A DNA stretch of 64,000 nt, taken from positions 2,542,001-2,606,000 of the forward strand of contig NZ_CP014263.1 of assembly GCF_001988955.1 (NCBI RefSeq). The letters run 5' to 3'. Below are positions 15,376 through 24,570 of this stretch, piece after piece; position 1 is the first letter of the stretch, and every line of letters starts with the position of its first letter. The notes beneath the pieces were generated by a model. That model had not been told where the DNA came from and did not search any database. It was given only the letters and a program-made list of their open reading frames with translations. The position numbers and the translations under genes were made by a program. This DNA comes from Spirosoma montaniterrae (lineage in GTDB: Bacteria > Bacteroidota > Bacteroidia > Cytophagales > Spirosomataceae).

Positions 15376-15519
15376 ACCCTGTTGTGTATCCATCAGGAAG
15401 GAATTTTCTGTTTCCGATAGACTTCTATTTGGTCATATATCATAAATGTAGGGACGCAAGTTGGTAATGAAGTTGCTGGTTGCTACCTTAACGTCAAAAT
15501 AGAAACATAATCGGTTTTC

Positions 15520-16548
15520 ATGAAAATTTCTACCTTATTCACTATTGGCACGTTGACGCTGCCACTGCTTGGCTACGGCCAGGGCCAAATCATAACTCCC
15601 GACAACCAGACGATTACTATCCATTCGGTTGGGGGGAGCTACAATCTGTTTATCGGGCAGAGCACCAGCCCGGCGAACGGCACGGTATCGCCCGCCAACA
15701 GCGGCACGGCCAACACCTTCATGGGTAATCAGGCTGGACAGGGGAACACTACCGGCAGCAACAACACCTACTACGGCTACAAAACCGGTTCTCCGGGCAC
15801 AACCGGCAGTAACAACACCCTCGTGGGCGTAGAGGCCGGCAAGCTCAATATTACGGGCAACGACAACGTGTTTATGGGCTGGAATTCGGGCCGCAACAAT
15901 CGCAATGGCAACCGTAACGTAATTATGGGCATCGGCGCAGGCTTTGGTGAGGCCGACGGCAATGATAACACGCTGCTGGGTGCCAATGCCATAGCTGCCG
16001 GAGAAAATCTATCCAACGCCACGGCCATTGGTGCCAACGCCCGTGTGCTGACCAGTAACGCACTCGTACTGGGGAACAACGTTAATGTTGGCATTGGTAA
16101 TTCGGCTCCGCAAAACCGGCTCGAACTTACCGCCGGTATTGACGGACGCAGCGGTCTCCGCCTGACCAACCTGACGGCAAATTCTCCGACCGAGGGTACA
16201 GCCGCCAAATTTCTGACCGTGACCGACAAAGGCGACGTAATGCTATCGGGGCAGCTTTCGGCAACGGCCATGCGCGTACAGCCCCGCAGCGAAGGTCAAT
16301 GGGCCGATTTCGTGTTTGCCCCCAGCTATCAACTCCCATCGCTGACGGAGGTAGAACGATATATCAGGCAGCATAAACACCTGCCCGGCCTGCCCAGTGC
16401 TGCCAACATGGTGAAAGAAGGCACTGATTTGACTACGTTACTGGCAACGCTCGTTCAGAAAAACGAAGAGTTGACGCTCCATCTGATTGAACAGCAGAAG
16501 CGCATCGAGCGATTAGAGCAGCAAAATCGGGAGTTGCAGAAGAAATAA
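15520..16548 (+). CDS. Surface protein with YadA-type head repeats and chaperone-like C-terminus
   Basis: 342 aa. A signal peptide (to GYGQ) is followed by repeated NT-FMG-AG / NN-VG-AG motifs (about residues 55-190), the beta-roll repeats of trimeric-autotransporter heads. From about residue 250 comes WADFVFAPSYQLPSLTEVE, then HKHLPGLPS, the C-terminal region common to Bacteroidota tail-fibre-like and peptidase-S74-like proteins. A coiled coil ends the protein (EQQKRIERLEQQNRELQKK). It probably trimerises on the surface. No membrane anchor barrel is present, so how it is attached is unclear. Confidence 0.8.
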   Translation: MKISTLFTIGTLTLPLLGYGQGQIITPDNQTITIHSVGGSYNLFIGQSTSPANGTVSPANSGTANTFMGNQAGQGNTTGSNNTYYGYKTGSPGTTGSNNTLVGVEAGKLNITGNDNVFMGWNSGRNNRNGNRNVIMGIGAGFGEADGNDNTLLGANAIAAGENLSNATAIGANARVLTSNALVLGNNVNVGIGNSAPQNRLELTAGIDGRSGLRLTNLTANSPTEGTAAKFLTVTDKGDVMLSGQLSATAMRVQPRSEGQWADFVFAPSYQLPSLTEVERYIRQHKHLPGLPSAANMVKEGTDLTTLLATLVQKNEELTLHLIEQQKRIERLEQQNRELQKK

Positions 16549-16575
16549 TACGAAATTAATTTGGTGTAGCTGGCA

Positions 16576-16607
16576 CGGTAGAGACGCAACCCTTTGCGTC
16601 TCTACCG
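16576..16607. terminator. Hairpin between two convergent genes
   Basis: Exact 14-bp arms CGGTAGAGACGCAA (16576-16589) and TTGCGTCTCTACCG (16594-16607) with a 4-base loop. It lies between the stop of the head-repeat gene (16548) and the stop of the Nramp-like gene (16626), so it can serve both strands. No T-run is obvious. Confidence 0.6.
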
Positions 16608-16625
16608 TTGACCATCTGTTGCTTG

Positions 16626-17807
16626 TCAAAACACTGCCAGCCACAAATTCCGCAATCCCAGAAAGGCTGTAACAACTACCACAAACAGCATGGCGACGGT
16701 TTGCCACGGGCGGTTCCGATAGGCAACGGGTAATATAGCTTTGTTGGTAACGGCAACTAGCAAAAACACAGCGACCAACGGCAGCAGCAAGCCGTTGGTT
16801 GCCTGTGCCAGAACAATAACAGGCACAGGTTTTACCTCTAACATGCCAAACGTCAGGCCAACAATCATCACGCTGAGCCACGTAGCCCGGTAGGCCCATG
16901 AGCCTTCGCGCCAGCCCAGCAAACTTCGTCCTGTGACGGCTGCGGCCAGCGGGGCCGTAAGGGCAGAGGTGAAGCCAGCCGCAAACAGACCGAATGAAAA
17001 CAGACTACCTGCCCACCTACCCAGCCTGTTTTCCAGCGTTTGGGCCACCGTCTGAAACGAAAACTCGCCCGATACGAGCGTTCCCGATAGTAGGATAGCC
17101 ATCGAAATTAAGCCGCCAATCAGTACGGCTAAACCAATGCCCCACCGCATTTCGGCCAGCGACTGCCCCTGTCCAATACCCGATCCGAGAAACAAATTGT
17201 ATGGCACAATGGTCGTACCAATCAGGCCGATAACCAGTACGGTCGAATCGGGCGGTAAGGTTGGAGTAACCAACGACCGGATAAGTTCAGCAGGATCGGG
17301 AGACGCGCTTGTGGCAACATAGGCGAAAGCAATGCCCATCCCGAACACGACCAAACCTAACATATTGGCAATAAACCGGGTAGACCCTTGCCACAATAGT
17401 GTGATGCACACCAGCCCGGTCAGTGCAGTTAAAACGGGCGTTGACAGACCCGTTAGTAACCCCAGACCCGACACGGCACCCAGAATGTTGCCGGCCTGAT
17501 AGGCTGCACAGCCCAGCGTGACGGTCCCAAACAGCAACACCATCAGCCAGCGAATACGCGGACCGTAGATTTGTGTGAGCAGTTCGCCCAAACTCAATCC
17601 CGATGCAATAGTGACGCGGGCGGCTGCTTCCTGCAATAAAACAGTACCCAGGGTAGAAAACATTAATGTCCACAGCAGACTAACACCAAACCGCGACCCG
17701 GCCATTGCACAGGTAGTAACGGTGCCGGGACCAATAAATGCAGCCGAGATAACCGACCAGAATAAGACACTGCCAAGTCCGGCACGAAGCGAAAGAGATT
17801 TGGGCAC
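16626..17807 (-). CDS. Nramp-family transporter with altered metal-binding motifs
   Basis: 393 aa, GTG start at 17807, with about 11 transmembrane helices. The fold signature is clear, but the key motifs differ from classical Mn/Fe Nramp: helix 1 has GPGT (26-29) in place of DPGN, and helix 6 has VPYN (201-204) in place of MPHN. The Asp, Asn, Met and His used for transition-metal binding are thus Gly, Thr, Val and Tyr. Such divergent members may move other cations or another substrate. Inner-membrane location; substrate unknown. It stands alone, between a terminator-like hairpin and a short repeat before dps. Confidence 0.85.
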   Translation of the reverse strand: MPKSLSLRAGLGSVLFWSVISAAFIGPGTVTTCAMAGSRFGVSLLWTLMFSTLGTVLLQEAAARVTIASGLSLGELLTQIYGPRIRWLMVLLFGTVTLGCAAYQAGNILGAVSGLGLLTGLSTPVLTALTGLVCITLLWQGSTRFIANMLGLVVFGMGIAFAYVATSASPDPAELIRSLVTPTLPPDSTVLVIGLIGTTIVPYNLFLGSGIGQGQSLAEMRWGIGLAVLIGGLISMAILLSGTLVSGEFSFQTVAQTLENRLGRWAGSLFSFGLFAAGFTSALTAPLAAAVTGRSLLGWREGSWAYRATWLSVMIVGLTFGMLEVKPVPVIVLAQATNGLLLPLVAVFLLVAVTNKAILPVAYRNRPWQTVAMLFVVVVTAFLGLRNLWLAVF

Positions 17808-17815
17808 TGGTAGTT

Positions 17816-17891
17816 AGTGAAAAGTGAAGAGTGTAAAGTTATTGCGGTCAAGCTACAACATTTTTCACTCTTCACTCTTCATTTTTCACTC
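17816..17891. repeat. Inverted repeat of GTGAAAAGTGAAGAGTG type
   Basis: Left arm AGTGAAAAGTGAAGAGTG (17816-17833). The right arm contains two overlapping complements, CACTCTTCACTCTTC and TTTTTCACT, ending near 17891. It fills the gap between dps (stop 17896) and the start of the Nramp-like gene on the same strand. Confidence 0.65.
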
Positions 17892-17895
17892 ATCT

Positions 17896-18420
17896 CTACG
17901 AAAGGTACTTGCGGAGCATCCACGCCATTTTTTCGTGTTCCTCCATCAGTCCCGTCAGGAAGTCTGCCGTACCGGCGTCGTTCAGTTCTTCGTCGCAGGT
18001 TTCTACATCATCGCGCAGTTCGCGCACTACCTGCTCATGGTCGCTCAGGAGCCGCTCGAACATGTTGAGGGTCTTCACTTCGCCACTGTGGTCTTCCTCA
18101 AGGCTCGTGTTCTTGATGTAATCGGCCATTGTCGACAAAGGCTTACCGCCCAGCGTTCGGATGCGCTCAGCTACCTGATCGATGATCTCTTCGAGTTGAT
18201 TATACTGCTCTTCAAAGAATTCGTGGTATTCTTTGAAGCTTGGCCCGGCCACGTTCCAGTGGTACTTGCGGGTTTTGATGTATAATACGTGGAGATCGGC
18301 AAGGTATGCGTTCAGCAACTCATTGTCCTTTTTCAGAACATCTTTATCAAGGCCAATGTTGGGCTGAACATTCTTCGGCTCTTTAGTTTGTGTTTCCGGC
18401 TTATTCAAATCAGTAGTCAT
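17896..18420 (-). CDS. dps: Dps-family DNA-binding ferritin
   Basis: 174 aa from ATG 18420. Ferroxidase ligands are in place: H54, H66, D81 and E85 (KYHWNVAG, EYHEFF, IDQVAERI). The spacing H54 to D81 (27) and E85 (31) equals that of characterised Dps. The first 25 residues are Lys/Gln/Pro-rich and may bind DNA. It protects DNA by consuming peroxide while oxidising Fe(II) and storing it in a 12-mer. No OxyR or Fur site could be identified upstream. Confidence 0.95.
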   Translation of the reverse strand: MTTDLNKPETQTKEPKNVQPNIGLDKDVLKKDNELLNAYLADLHVLYIKTRKYHWNVAGPSFKEYHEFFEEQYNQLEEIIDQVAERIRTLGGKPLSTMADYIKNTSLEEDHSGEVKTLNMFERLLSDHEQVVRELRDDVETCDEELNDAGTADFLTGLMEEHEKMAWMLRKYLS

Positions 18421-18489
18421 AACATGAGAATGTAAGTGCTGCCTAAATAACCCGACCAACCCGAAATTGTTGCAATACCGATTTACCGT

Positions 18490-19428
18490 TCACAGCAGTT
18501 CGGCGAACACATCGCGGGCGTAAGCAATGTCTTGCCGGTGCGCTTCGACCGGTCCCATTGAGTTAGGCGAACCCTTTTCCAAGCACTGTTCCAGCACCAG
18601 CAGAGGCCGCACGTTCTGCCCCTTCAAATCGGCCACCAGCCGCCGGTAGTCAATGTCGCCGTCGGAGAGAATTTCCTGCCAGACCCCATTTTTCGACTGC
18701 CTGATGTGCAGCTCGACGATACGTTTGCCGTAAAGCTTCACTACATCGAACAGAGCTACCTGGGAGTTGCCGGAACCGCGATAGACCCAGTGCGAATCTA
18801 AACAGAGCGATACGTTTTTAGGGTCGGATGCCAGCAGCATGTGGTGAAATTCGCGGGCGGCCTGCCGGTGTTCGGGCGCGTGGGTGTGGTAGGCCAGCAC
18901 AAGGCCGCGCTGCCGGAGTTCGGCACCCAGCCGGTCAAGGTTACGCGCCTGCTCGGTCAGTTGGGCATCGGTTTTGTCGTCGTCGCTACCCCACTTGATC
19001 GGGTTCGGATTCGTGACCACAAACCGCGCACCCAATGGTTTGGCTGCTGTAGCAATCTGCACAACCGACTCGATGGATTTTTGCGCATCGGCGGCTTCAT
19101 GCAGCGAACTGTTGACGTATACCGATGGCATCGCCAGCTTGTATTTTGCCAAATACGGGGCCAGCTTTTTTACGTCATCGGCGTTATTGAACGATGGTTC
19201 GTAGGCGGTCAATCCGGTTTTTACGTACTCCGTCAGCGAGGCATCGGGGTCGGCCATCCACTGTTTTTTTTCGCGCCCGTAGAAGGTATTCCAGGTGTAA
19301 GCGTTGCAGGAAAGCGGCTGCGTATTGGGCGGTACAGTTCCGGCCTGCGCGGGTTGCGAATCGGGCAGGAGCGCGGCTCCGGTCAGGGCCGTGAGCGAGG
19401 TCAGGAAATGGCGTCGGGTCGTAGACAT
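18490..19428 (-). CDS. Sugar phosphate isomerase/epimerase-like TIM barrel, exported
   Basis: 312 aa from ATG 19428. It begins MSTTRRHFLTSLTALTGAAL, a twin-arginine-type signal, with a likely cut near QPAQA. The remainder is a xylose-isomerase-like TIM barrel with barrel-end motifs AYHTHAPEH, LCLDSHWVYRG and LVLEQ. Members of this fold interconvert sugars or act on inositols using a divalent metal. The exact substrate is unknown. It is followed by a small gap and preceded by the META-domain gene in the same orientation; whether they are linked is unclear. Confidence 0.8.
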   Translation of the reverse strand: MSTTRRHFLTSLTALTGAALLPDSQPAQAGTVPPNTQPLSCNAYTWNTFYGREKKQWMADPDASLTEYVKTGLTAYEPSFNNADDVKKLAPYLAKYKLAMPSVYVNSSLHEAADAQKSIESVVQIATAAKPLGARFVVTNPNPIKWGSDDDKTDAQLTEQARNLDRLGAELRQRGLVLAYHTHAPEHRQAAREFHHMLLASDPKNVSLCLDSHWVYRGSGNSQVALFDVVKLYGKRIVELHIRQSKNGVWQEILSDGDIDYRRLVADLKGQNVRPLLVLEQCLEKGSPNSMGPVEAHRQDIAYARDVFAELL

Positions 19429-19488
19429 AGGGCATTGTGTTGTCCCAGAAAAAGCACAACACAATGCGCTCATACTGACACAGCCCGT

Positions 19489-19947
19489 CTACTTCACCGC
19501 GTCGCCCCGGAACTTCGCCACGGTGCTGCCATCTTTGGTGAGCGATAACGCTTTGTCGGCTACGCTGAAGCCATTCACCTGACCCAGCATCGCTGTGAAC
19601 TCATTTTCTACATTCGGTTCCGGGCAGGCCATGCGGGTTGTGGCTCCTGGCTTGAACGTCAGTTTGTTGTTGGCTTCTACCGTAAAGCCGCCTGTAAGCC
19701 GGTTGCAACTTGTTGAACCCACTACGCGTCCGCCATCTTCGGGGGTGAACAGCAGATGGGCATCCCGGTCGTTGCCAGCGGGCGTTACGGACTTGCCGCC
19801 GAGTTCAACCAGCGTCCATTTGTACTTGTACAAGCTTTCGCTGCCTCCGGTTGCAGCCGTTGTTGCGGTGTTCACAGTCGTTTTTGCCGATTTGCAGCCG
19901 ATGCTGATCGCACCCAGCAGCGCAATTGAGACAAGTAAAATTTTCAT
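19489..19947 (-). CDS. META-domain (HslJ-like) lipoprotein
   Basis: 152 aa with signal and lipobox AISIGC (Cys 18). The mature part carries one META/DUF306 domain: KWTLVELGGKSV, then STSCNRLTGGF and a TRMACPEP-VENEF-AML segment, all family hallmarks. HslJ in E. coli is linked to novobiocin resistance and heat shock; the function here is unknown. Cysteines in STSCNR and RMACPE may pair. Confidence 0.85.
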   Translation of the reverse strand: MKILLVSIALLGAISIGCKSAKTTVNTATTAATGGSESLYKYKWTLVELGGKSVTPAGNDRDAHLLFTPEDGGRVVGSTSCNRLTGGFTVEANNKLTFKPGATTRMACPEPNVENEFTAMLGQVNGFSVADKALSLTKDGSTVAKFRGDAVK

Positions 19948-19990
19948 TGTTGTAGTGATTTATTGGTCAGCGAAGTACTACAAAAAAATA

Positions 19991-22900
19991 TCATTCACCA
20001 ACTCCCCCACCCCCCGGCGTTTCGATTCGGATACGCTCGCCCGCCTGCATGGCCCGCGTGAAAATTCCTGGCAATGTTTCTTCACGGCCATCGGCCCGAA
20101 TAAGCGTTTGCCGCCCCACCGCACCCGGTTCACCACCGTTCAGCCCGTAGGGAGCCACCACGCGGTGCTGACTGAGTAGAGTTGCCTGCACAGGTTCGAG
20201 AAATTCGATTTCGCGCACGATGCCATCGCCCCCACGCCACCGCCCGGCCCCGCCCGAGCCGGTTCGAATGCTAAATTGATGTAGCCGTACCGGATACCGT
20301 CGTTCAAGTTCTTCAGGATCAGTCAGTTTGGTATTGGTCATGTGCTGATGCACCGCCGACCGCCCATCGGCACCCGTGGTAGCACCGGTTCCACCGCCGA
20401 TAGTTTCGTAATAACCGAATTGGGAATTCCCGAACAGAAAATTATTCATTGTTCCCTGACTACAGGCCGCTAACCCCAACGCTTTGAGCAGCGTATCGAC
20501 CAATCGCTGACTTACTTCCGTATTGCCACCCACCACTGCCGGGCACTGGGTTTCATCGTCGGGAAAAATCGGATTTAGAAATGATTCACCGGGCAGGATC
20601 AGCTCGACCGGAGTCATCAGCCCCTCGTTCAGCGGAATGTCTTTATCAACCCAAAGCCGCAATACGTACAAAATGGCACTATGCAGAATCGACACGTTGG
20701 CGTTCAGGTTGTTGGGATGCACGCCCGACGTACCAGTGAAGTCGAAGGTTACGCGCCCCTCGTTCACCCCAACGCTGACGCGAATCGTGTGTCCGTCATC
20801 GAGCGATTCTTCGGCGCAAAACGTTTGGCCGCTCAACGGTTGCAGCACGTCCATAATAGCTTCTGTGGCAGACTGTTGCAGTTGCCGCATATAGTGTTGC
20901 ACCGTCTCGATGCCGTGTTGCCGAACGAGGTTACGCAAAGCCGCTTCGCCCGCCCGGAGCGAGGCCAAAGCCGCTTCGATGTCGGCTCGGTTCTCGGCTA
21001 TGGCACGGGTTGGGTACGGAGCCTGTGTGAAACGCGCTTCCAGGCCGTTATCGGTTCTGTCAGCGTTGGTTTTCCACAAAAACTGCCCGGCTTTCACAAC
21101 ATATTGCGGCTCCAGCACTACGCCTTCTTCAGTCAGCGAAACGGCATCGGGCGGCATCGAACCCGGCACTTTACCGCCAATTTCAGCGTGGTGCGCCCGG
21201 TTGATGACGTAGCCAATCAATTGCTCATCATCAGTGAAAACGCCTTGTAACAGTGTTACATCGGGCAAGTGCGACCCGCCAAATTTTGGGTGATTCGTAA
21301 TCAGCACGTCGCCGGGGCCGAGCGGTAGTTTGTTGAGACACAGCCGTGCGCACACACCCAAACTACCCAGATGCACCGGAATGTGCGGGGCATTGGCAAC
21401 CAGTTCGGCGTTGGCGTCGAGCAGGGCACACGAGAAGTCGAGCCGTTCTTTGACGTTAGTCGAGAAGGCGGTTCGCTGCAATTGTGCGCCCATTTCTTCG
21501 GCAATAGCCCGAAATCGCTGCGTGAACAGTTCGAGCTGAACCAGTTCGTTTGTGACCGTATCGGGCCTTGCGTCTATGTCGGCAATGTAGTCGGCTACTA
21601 CGTCACGATTGCCCTGCACCACCACCCGCCAGCCGGGTTCGATAAAGGCCGAGGAGGTGGTGTTGAGCAGGAGAGCCGGACCGCGAAAGGTGTCGCCTTC
21701 CTGCAAGCGTGTCCAGTCGTAGGCCGGATACGCACCCGCCTGAAACGACGGCACCGCGTGGCGATGACTGACCGGCGGGCCACTCACCACCGATGCTTCG
21801 GCCACAGTACTGACCACCACCCGGACGCTCTCGACCTCCACGGCGCGGCTTTCGGGGTAATGGCCGTAGAGATGCCGGTACTTATCCTGAAAATCAGCCA
21901 TAAGCTGCTGACTTAGTGGCACATCGACAGTAGCTTCCTGCCCTTGAAAACGCAGAAAAACCGTAACTGACTTTAGGACAATACTTGTTTTTCTGCCCAC
22001 GTCCTGTTGCAGGTCAGCTTTTGCCTGTTCGGCCAGCGCATCGGCCATTTCTGCCAGTTGCGTTTCTATGTCAGCTAAGGGCTGCAATACCGACCGCGAT
22101 GCTATCCGCTCAATCTGTGCCTGTCCGATGCCGTAAGCACTGAGCAAGCCACCATCGAATGGCAACAGAATTTGTTCCATATTCAGCAGCCGCGCAATGG
22201 CGCAACCGTGAAGCCCCCCCGCCCCGCCAAATACCAGCAGGCTGTACTGAGCCGGATCGAACCCCCGCGAGACGGATATTTTGCGGATAGCCCCAGCCAT
22301 TGTCTCGTTGGCAATGTGCTCGAAGCCCCGCAGCAACGTCAGGCCATCGGGCCGCTGACCGGTTTTGCTGAAAATGTGTTCCACCAACTGTGCGAGAGCT
22401 TCCCGCGCTTTTTCGGGAAACACGGGGATTCCAAACTGCTGCGGGTGCAGTTTTTCTAAGAGCAAATTCACGTCGGTAATCGTCAACAGCAACGGCTGAC
22501 CGGGGGCAGTAGCTCCGTAACAGGCCGGGCCGGGGCTGGCACCCGCACTCTGCGGCCCCACGCGTAGTTGGCTCCCATCGAACCAGCAAACCGACCCACC
22601 CCCAGCCGCCACGGTTTCGATTGCCAGCGAAGGCAATTGCAGCACAAACGGCCCGATGGTGGTTTCAAATCGATAATCCGGCTCGCCATCGATACGGGCC
22701 ACATCAGTACTTGTGCCGCCCATGTCGAGCGTGAGCAATGGCGGCAACCGCCGTGAACTGGTTGCCGGGAGCCGGTCACTGCCAACCGCTGCCGCACCGA
22801 TCACACCACCGGCAGGCCCGCTAAGCAGACTGTCTTTGGGTCGAAACAGATCGGCGCGGACGAGTCCTCCCGCACTGCTCATAACGCGAACGGAATGCCC

Positions 22901-23800
22901 ACCGAGTTGAGTTTGCACATTGTCGAGGTAGGAACGCAGTACAGGCGTCAGATAAGCATCGACAACGGCGGTCTGAGTACGCGATACGTAGCCTGGCGCA
23001 GATGAAACGTCTGTAGAACAGGTCACGAACGGTAATCCGGCAGCCATTAGTGCATCACGCAGTTGTTGTTCATGAACTGGATTTCGGTATGCATTCAGCA
23101 ACGAAATCGCCACGGCATCAGGTGTTTCTTCGCGCAGTCGCGCCAGCAGCAAATTAAGCGTTTCGGCGGCTAACGGCGTCAGAATATCCCCATTGGCAGC
23201 AATACGCTCATTTATTTCTATAACACTGTTGTATACAGTATCGGCTGGGGGAATAGCTAACTGAAACAGGCTGGGCCGCTGCTGCGTGCCAATTTTCAGT
23301 AGATCGGCAAAACCGCGCGTTACGAGCAGTGCCACGCGCCCGCCTTTGCGTTCGAGCAGCGCGTTGGTGCCTTTGGTGGTGCCGAGCCGCATCTCCAACG
23401 GCGGAAAGGGTTTTCCCAATGGCGTCTGTGTCAGCAGCCTGGCCGCCAGAACGGGAGCTTCTTCACCCGTAAAAAGTTCAATGGTTCGGGGTCGGTTATC
23501 GGTTCGGCTTCGGTTATCGTTTCCGTAAGCGGGCGAATTAATTCGCCCGCTTACGGAAACGACAATGAAACCATCCAAGCTACACGACTCCACTACAAAC
23601 TCTTCACCCGTTTCAACGATTCGGGCCTGATAGCCATCAAAGATGGGCGCGGTTAGCCACGGGGCCACGATCTTTCCGTTGATAAGCTGACCGCGTAGTC
23701 GGCTGCTACTCAACACTTTGGTACGATGCAGATTTCCCTGCGGATCAAGGGCAAGGCCATCGGTGAAAGTGCCGCCAGTGTCGATCCAGATTTTACACAT
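19991..23800 (-). CDS. Fused 5-oxoprolinase / hydantoinase A-B enzyme
   Basis: 1269 aa. Residues 1-750 are the HyuA-type ATP-binding half (DTGGTFTDG at 6-14, GTTKGTNALLERKGG, DMGGTSTDVA) and 750-1269 the HyuB half (TNVKERLDFSCALLDANAEL, NHPKFGGSHLPD, and GSGGAGRWRGGDG near the end). Such fusions open 5-oxoproline or hydantoin-like rings with ATP in the cytosol. It follows the DeoR gene by 3 bases, one transcript. Residues about 80-95 are encoded by a 46-bp perfect palindrome, with Asn/Arg-rich low-complexity after it, placed in a loop before TGEEAPVLAARL. The frame stays intact. Confidence 0.88.
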   Translation of the reverse strand: MCKIWIDTGGTFTDGLALDPQGNLHRTKVLSSSRLRGQLINGKIVAPWLTAPIFDGYQARIVETGEEFVVESCSLDGFIVVSVSGRINSPAYGNDNRSRTDNRPRTIELFTGEEAPVLAARLLTQTPLGKPFPPLEMRLGTTKGTNALLERKGGRVALLVTRGFADLLKIGTQQRPSLFQLAIPPADTVYNSVIEINERIAANGDILTPLAAETLNLLLARLREETPDAVAISLLNAYRNPVHEQQLRDALMAAGLPFVTCSTDVSSAPGYVSRTQTAVVDAYLTPVLRSYLDNVQTQLGGHSVRVMSSAGGLVRADLFRPKDSLLSGPAGGVIGAAAVGSDRLPATSSRRLPPLLTLDMGGTSTDVARIDGEPDYRFETTIGPFVLQLPSLAIETVAAGGGSVCWFDGSQLRVGPQSAGASPGPACYGATAPGQPLLLTITDVNLLLEKLHPQQFGIPVFPEKAREALAQLVEHIFSKTGQRPDGLTLLRGFEHIANETMAGAIRKISVSRGFDPAQYSLLVFGGAGGLHGCAIARLLNMEQILLPFDGGLLSAYGIGQAQIERIASRSVLQPLADIETQLAEMADALAEQAKADLQQDVGRKTSIVLKSVTVFLRFQGQEATVDVPLSQQLMADFQDKYRHLYGHYPESRAVEVESVRVVVSTVAEASVVSGPPVSHRHAVPSFQAGAYPAYDWTRLQEGDTFRGPALLLNTTSSAFIEPGWRVVVQGNRDVVADYIADIDARPDTVTNELVQLELFTQRFRAIAEEMGAQLQRTAFSTNVKERLDFSCALLDANAELVANAPHIPVHLGSLGVCARLCLNKLPLGPGDVLITNHPKFGGSHLPDVTLLQGVFTDDEQLIGYVINRAHHAEIGGKVPGSMPPDAVSLTEEGVVLEPQYVVKAGQFLWKTNADRTDNGLEARFTQAPYPTRAIAENRADIEAALASLRAGEAALRNLVRQHGIETVQHYMRQLQQSATEAIMDVLQPLSGQTFCAEESLDDGHTIRVSVGVNEGRVTFDFTGTSGVHPNNLNANVSILHSAILYVLRLWVDKDIPLNEGLMTPVELILPGESFLNPIFPDDETQCPAVVGGNTEVSQRLVDTLLKALGLAACSQGTMNNFLFGNSQFGYYETIGGGTGATTGADGRSAVHQHMTNTKLTDPEELERRYPVRLHQFSIRTGSGGAGRWRGGDGIVREIEFLEPVQATLLSQHRVVAPYGLNGGEPGAVGRQTLIRADGREETLPGIFTRAMQAGERIRIETPGGGGVGE
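23517..23562. repeat. Perfect 46-bp palindrome inside the hydantoinase gene
   Basis: Arms of 23 bases meet at GAATTAATTC, the same centre as the intergenic elements at 3211-3303; the arm core CCGTAAGCGGGC resembles their CCATAAGGGGGT and TGCAAGCGGAT. It is read through in frame as residues about 80-95 (SVSGRINSPAYGND in part). Immediately beside it the 9-mer CGGTTATCG is repeated at about 23493 and 23511. Confidence 0.85.
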
Positions 23801-23803
23801 GAG

Positions 23804-24556
23804 TTAGTTCAGAACAGTGAGGCCCGCCTGTCGATATGCGTCGATAACAGCCGGATTTGCTTCGTTGTCGGTAATCAGCGCGTCGAACAATGTTAAGGGG
23901 GCGAAGTAAAGATATTTGTCGGTTTCCAACTTTGATGAATCGCAGAGCAGATACGTTTTTTCAGCTTGCCGGGCCATCGCCACTGCCGTACTGGCTTCCT
24001 TTTCGCTGTTGGCACTCAGGCCGTTTTGCAGCGAAATACCATCGACGCCAATAAACGCCCGATTGGCGCGATACCGGGCAATGTGTTCGTCGGCCATCAG
24101 CCCATGCACGGCCTGACGGTCTTTATCGACCTCGCCCCCAATCAGATTCACCGACACGTCGGACCCCATCAGTTCGACCACCACAGGCAGTGAATTGGTA
24201 ATGACCGTGACGCGTCGGTGCCGGATAAATGCGCATAGCCGGAATACCGTACTGCCGCAGTCCATAAAAATCACGTCGCCCTCCTGAATCTGCCGGGCGG
24301 CAATCTGACAGATATAATCTTTCTGCCCGGCATTGACGGCGGCTTTGTTGGCGAACCGGAACGAGTCGGTAGCGGCACTGACTTTCATGGCCCCGCCCCG
24401 CGTGCGATACAATAACCCCGAAGCCGCCAATTGCCCCAAATCACGCCGAACGGTCATGTCTGAGGTATTAAGCAAGCCCACCAGATCGGCCACATCCACC
24501 GAGCCACGTTCATCGAGTGTTTGTAAAATTTTCTGCTTACGCTGTTGAAAATTCAT
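23804..24556 (-). CDS. DeoR/GlpR-family transcriptional regulator
   Basis: 250 aa from ATG 24556. An N-terminal helix-turn-helix (about 5-55; DVADLVGLLNTSDMTVRRDL is the typical DeoR recognition region) is followed by the sugar-phosphate-isomerase-like sensor domain (DCGSTVFRL, NSLPVVVEL, IGVDGIS, LCDSSKLE). DeoR proteins usually repress until a sugar phosphate binds. It leads an operon with the hydantoinase gene and diverges from the Nudix gene over only 54 bases containing 10-bp direct repeats, so it likely controls both directions. Confidence 0.92.
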   Translation of the reverse strand: MNFQQRKQKILQTLDERGSVDVADLVGLLNTSDMTVRRDLGQLAASGLLYRTRGGAMKVSAATDSFRFANKAAVNAGQKDYICQIAARQIQEGDVIFMDCGSTVFRLCAFIRHRRVTVITNSLPVVVELMGSDVSVNLIGGEVDKDRQAVHGLMADEHIARYRANRAFIGVDGISLQNGLSANSEKEASTAVAMARQAEKTYLLCDSSKLETDKYLYFAPLTLFDALITDNEANPAVIDAYRQAGLTVLN

Positions 24557-24570
24557 CGCTATTATGTTCC

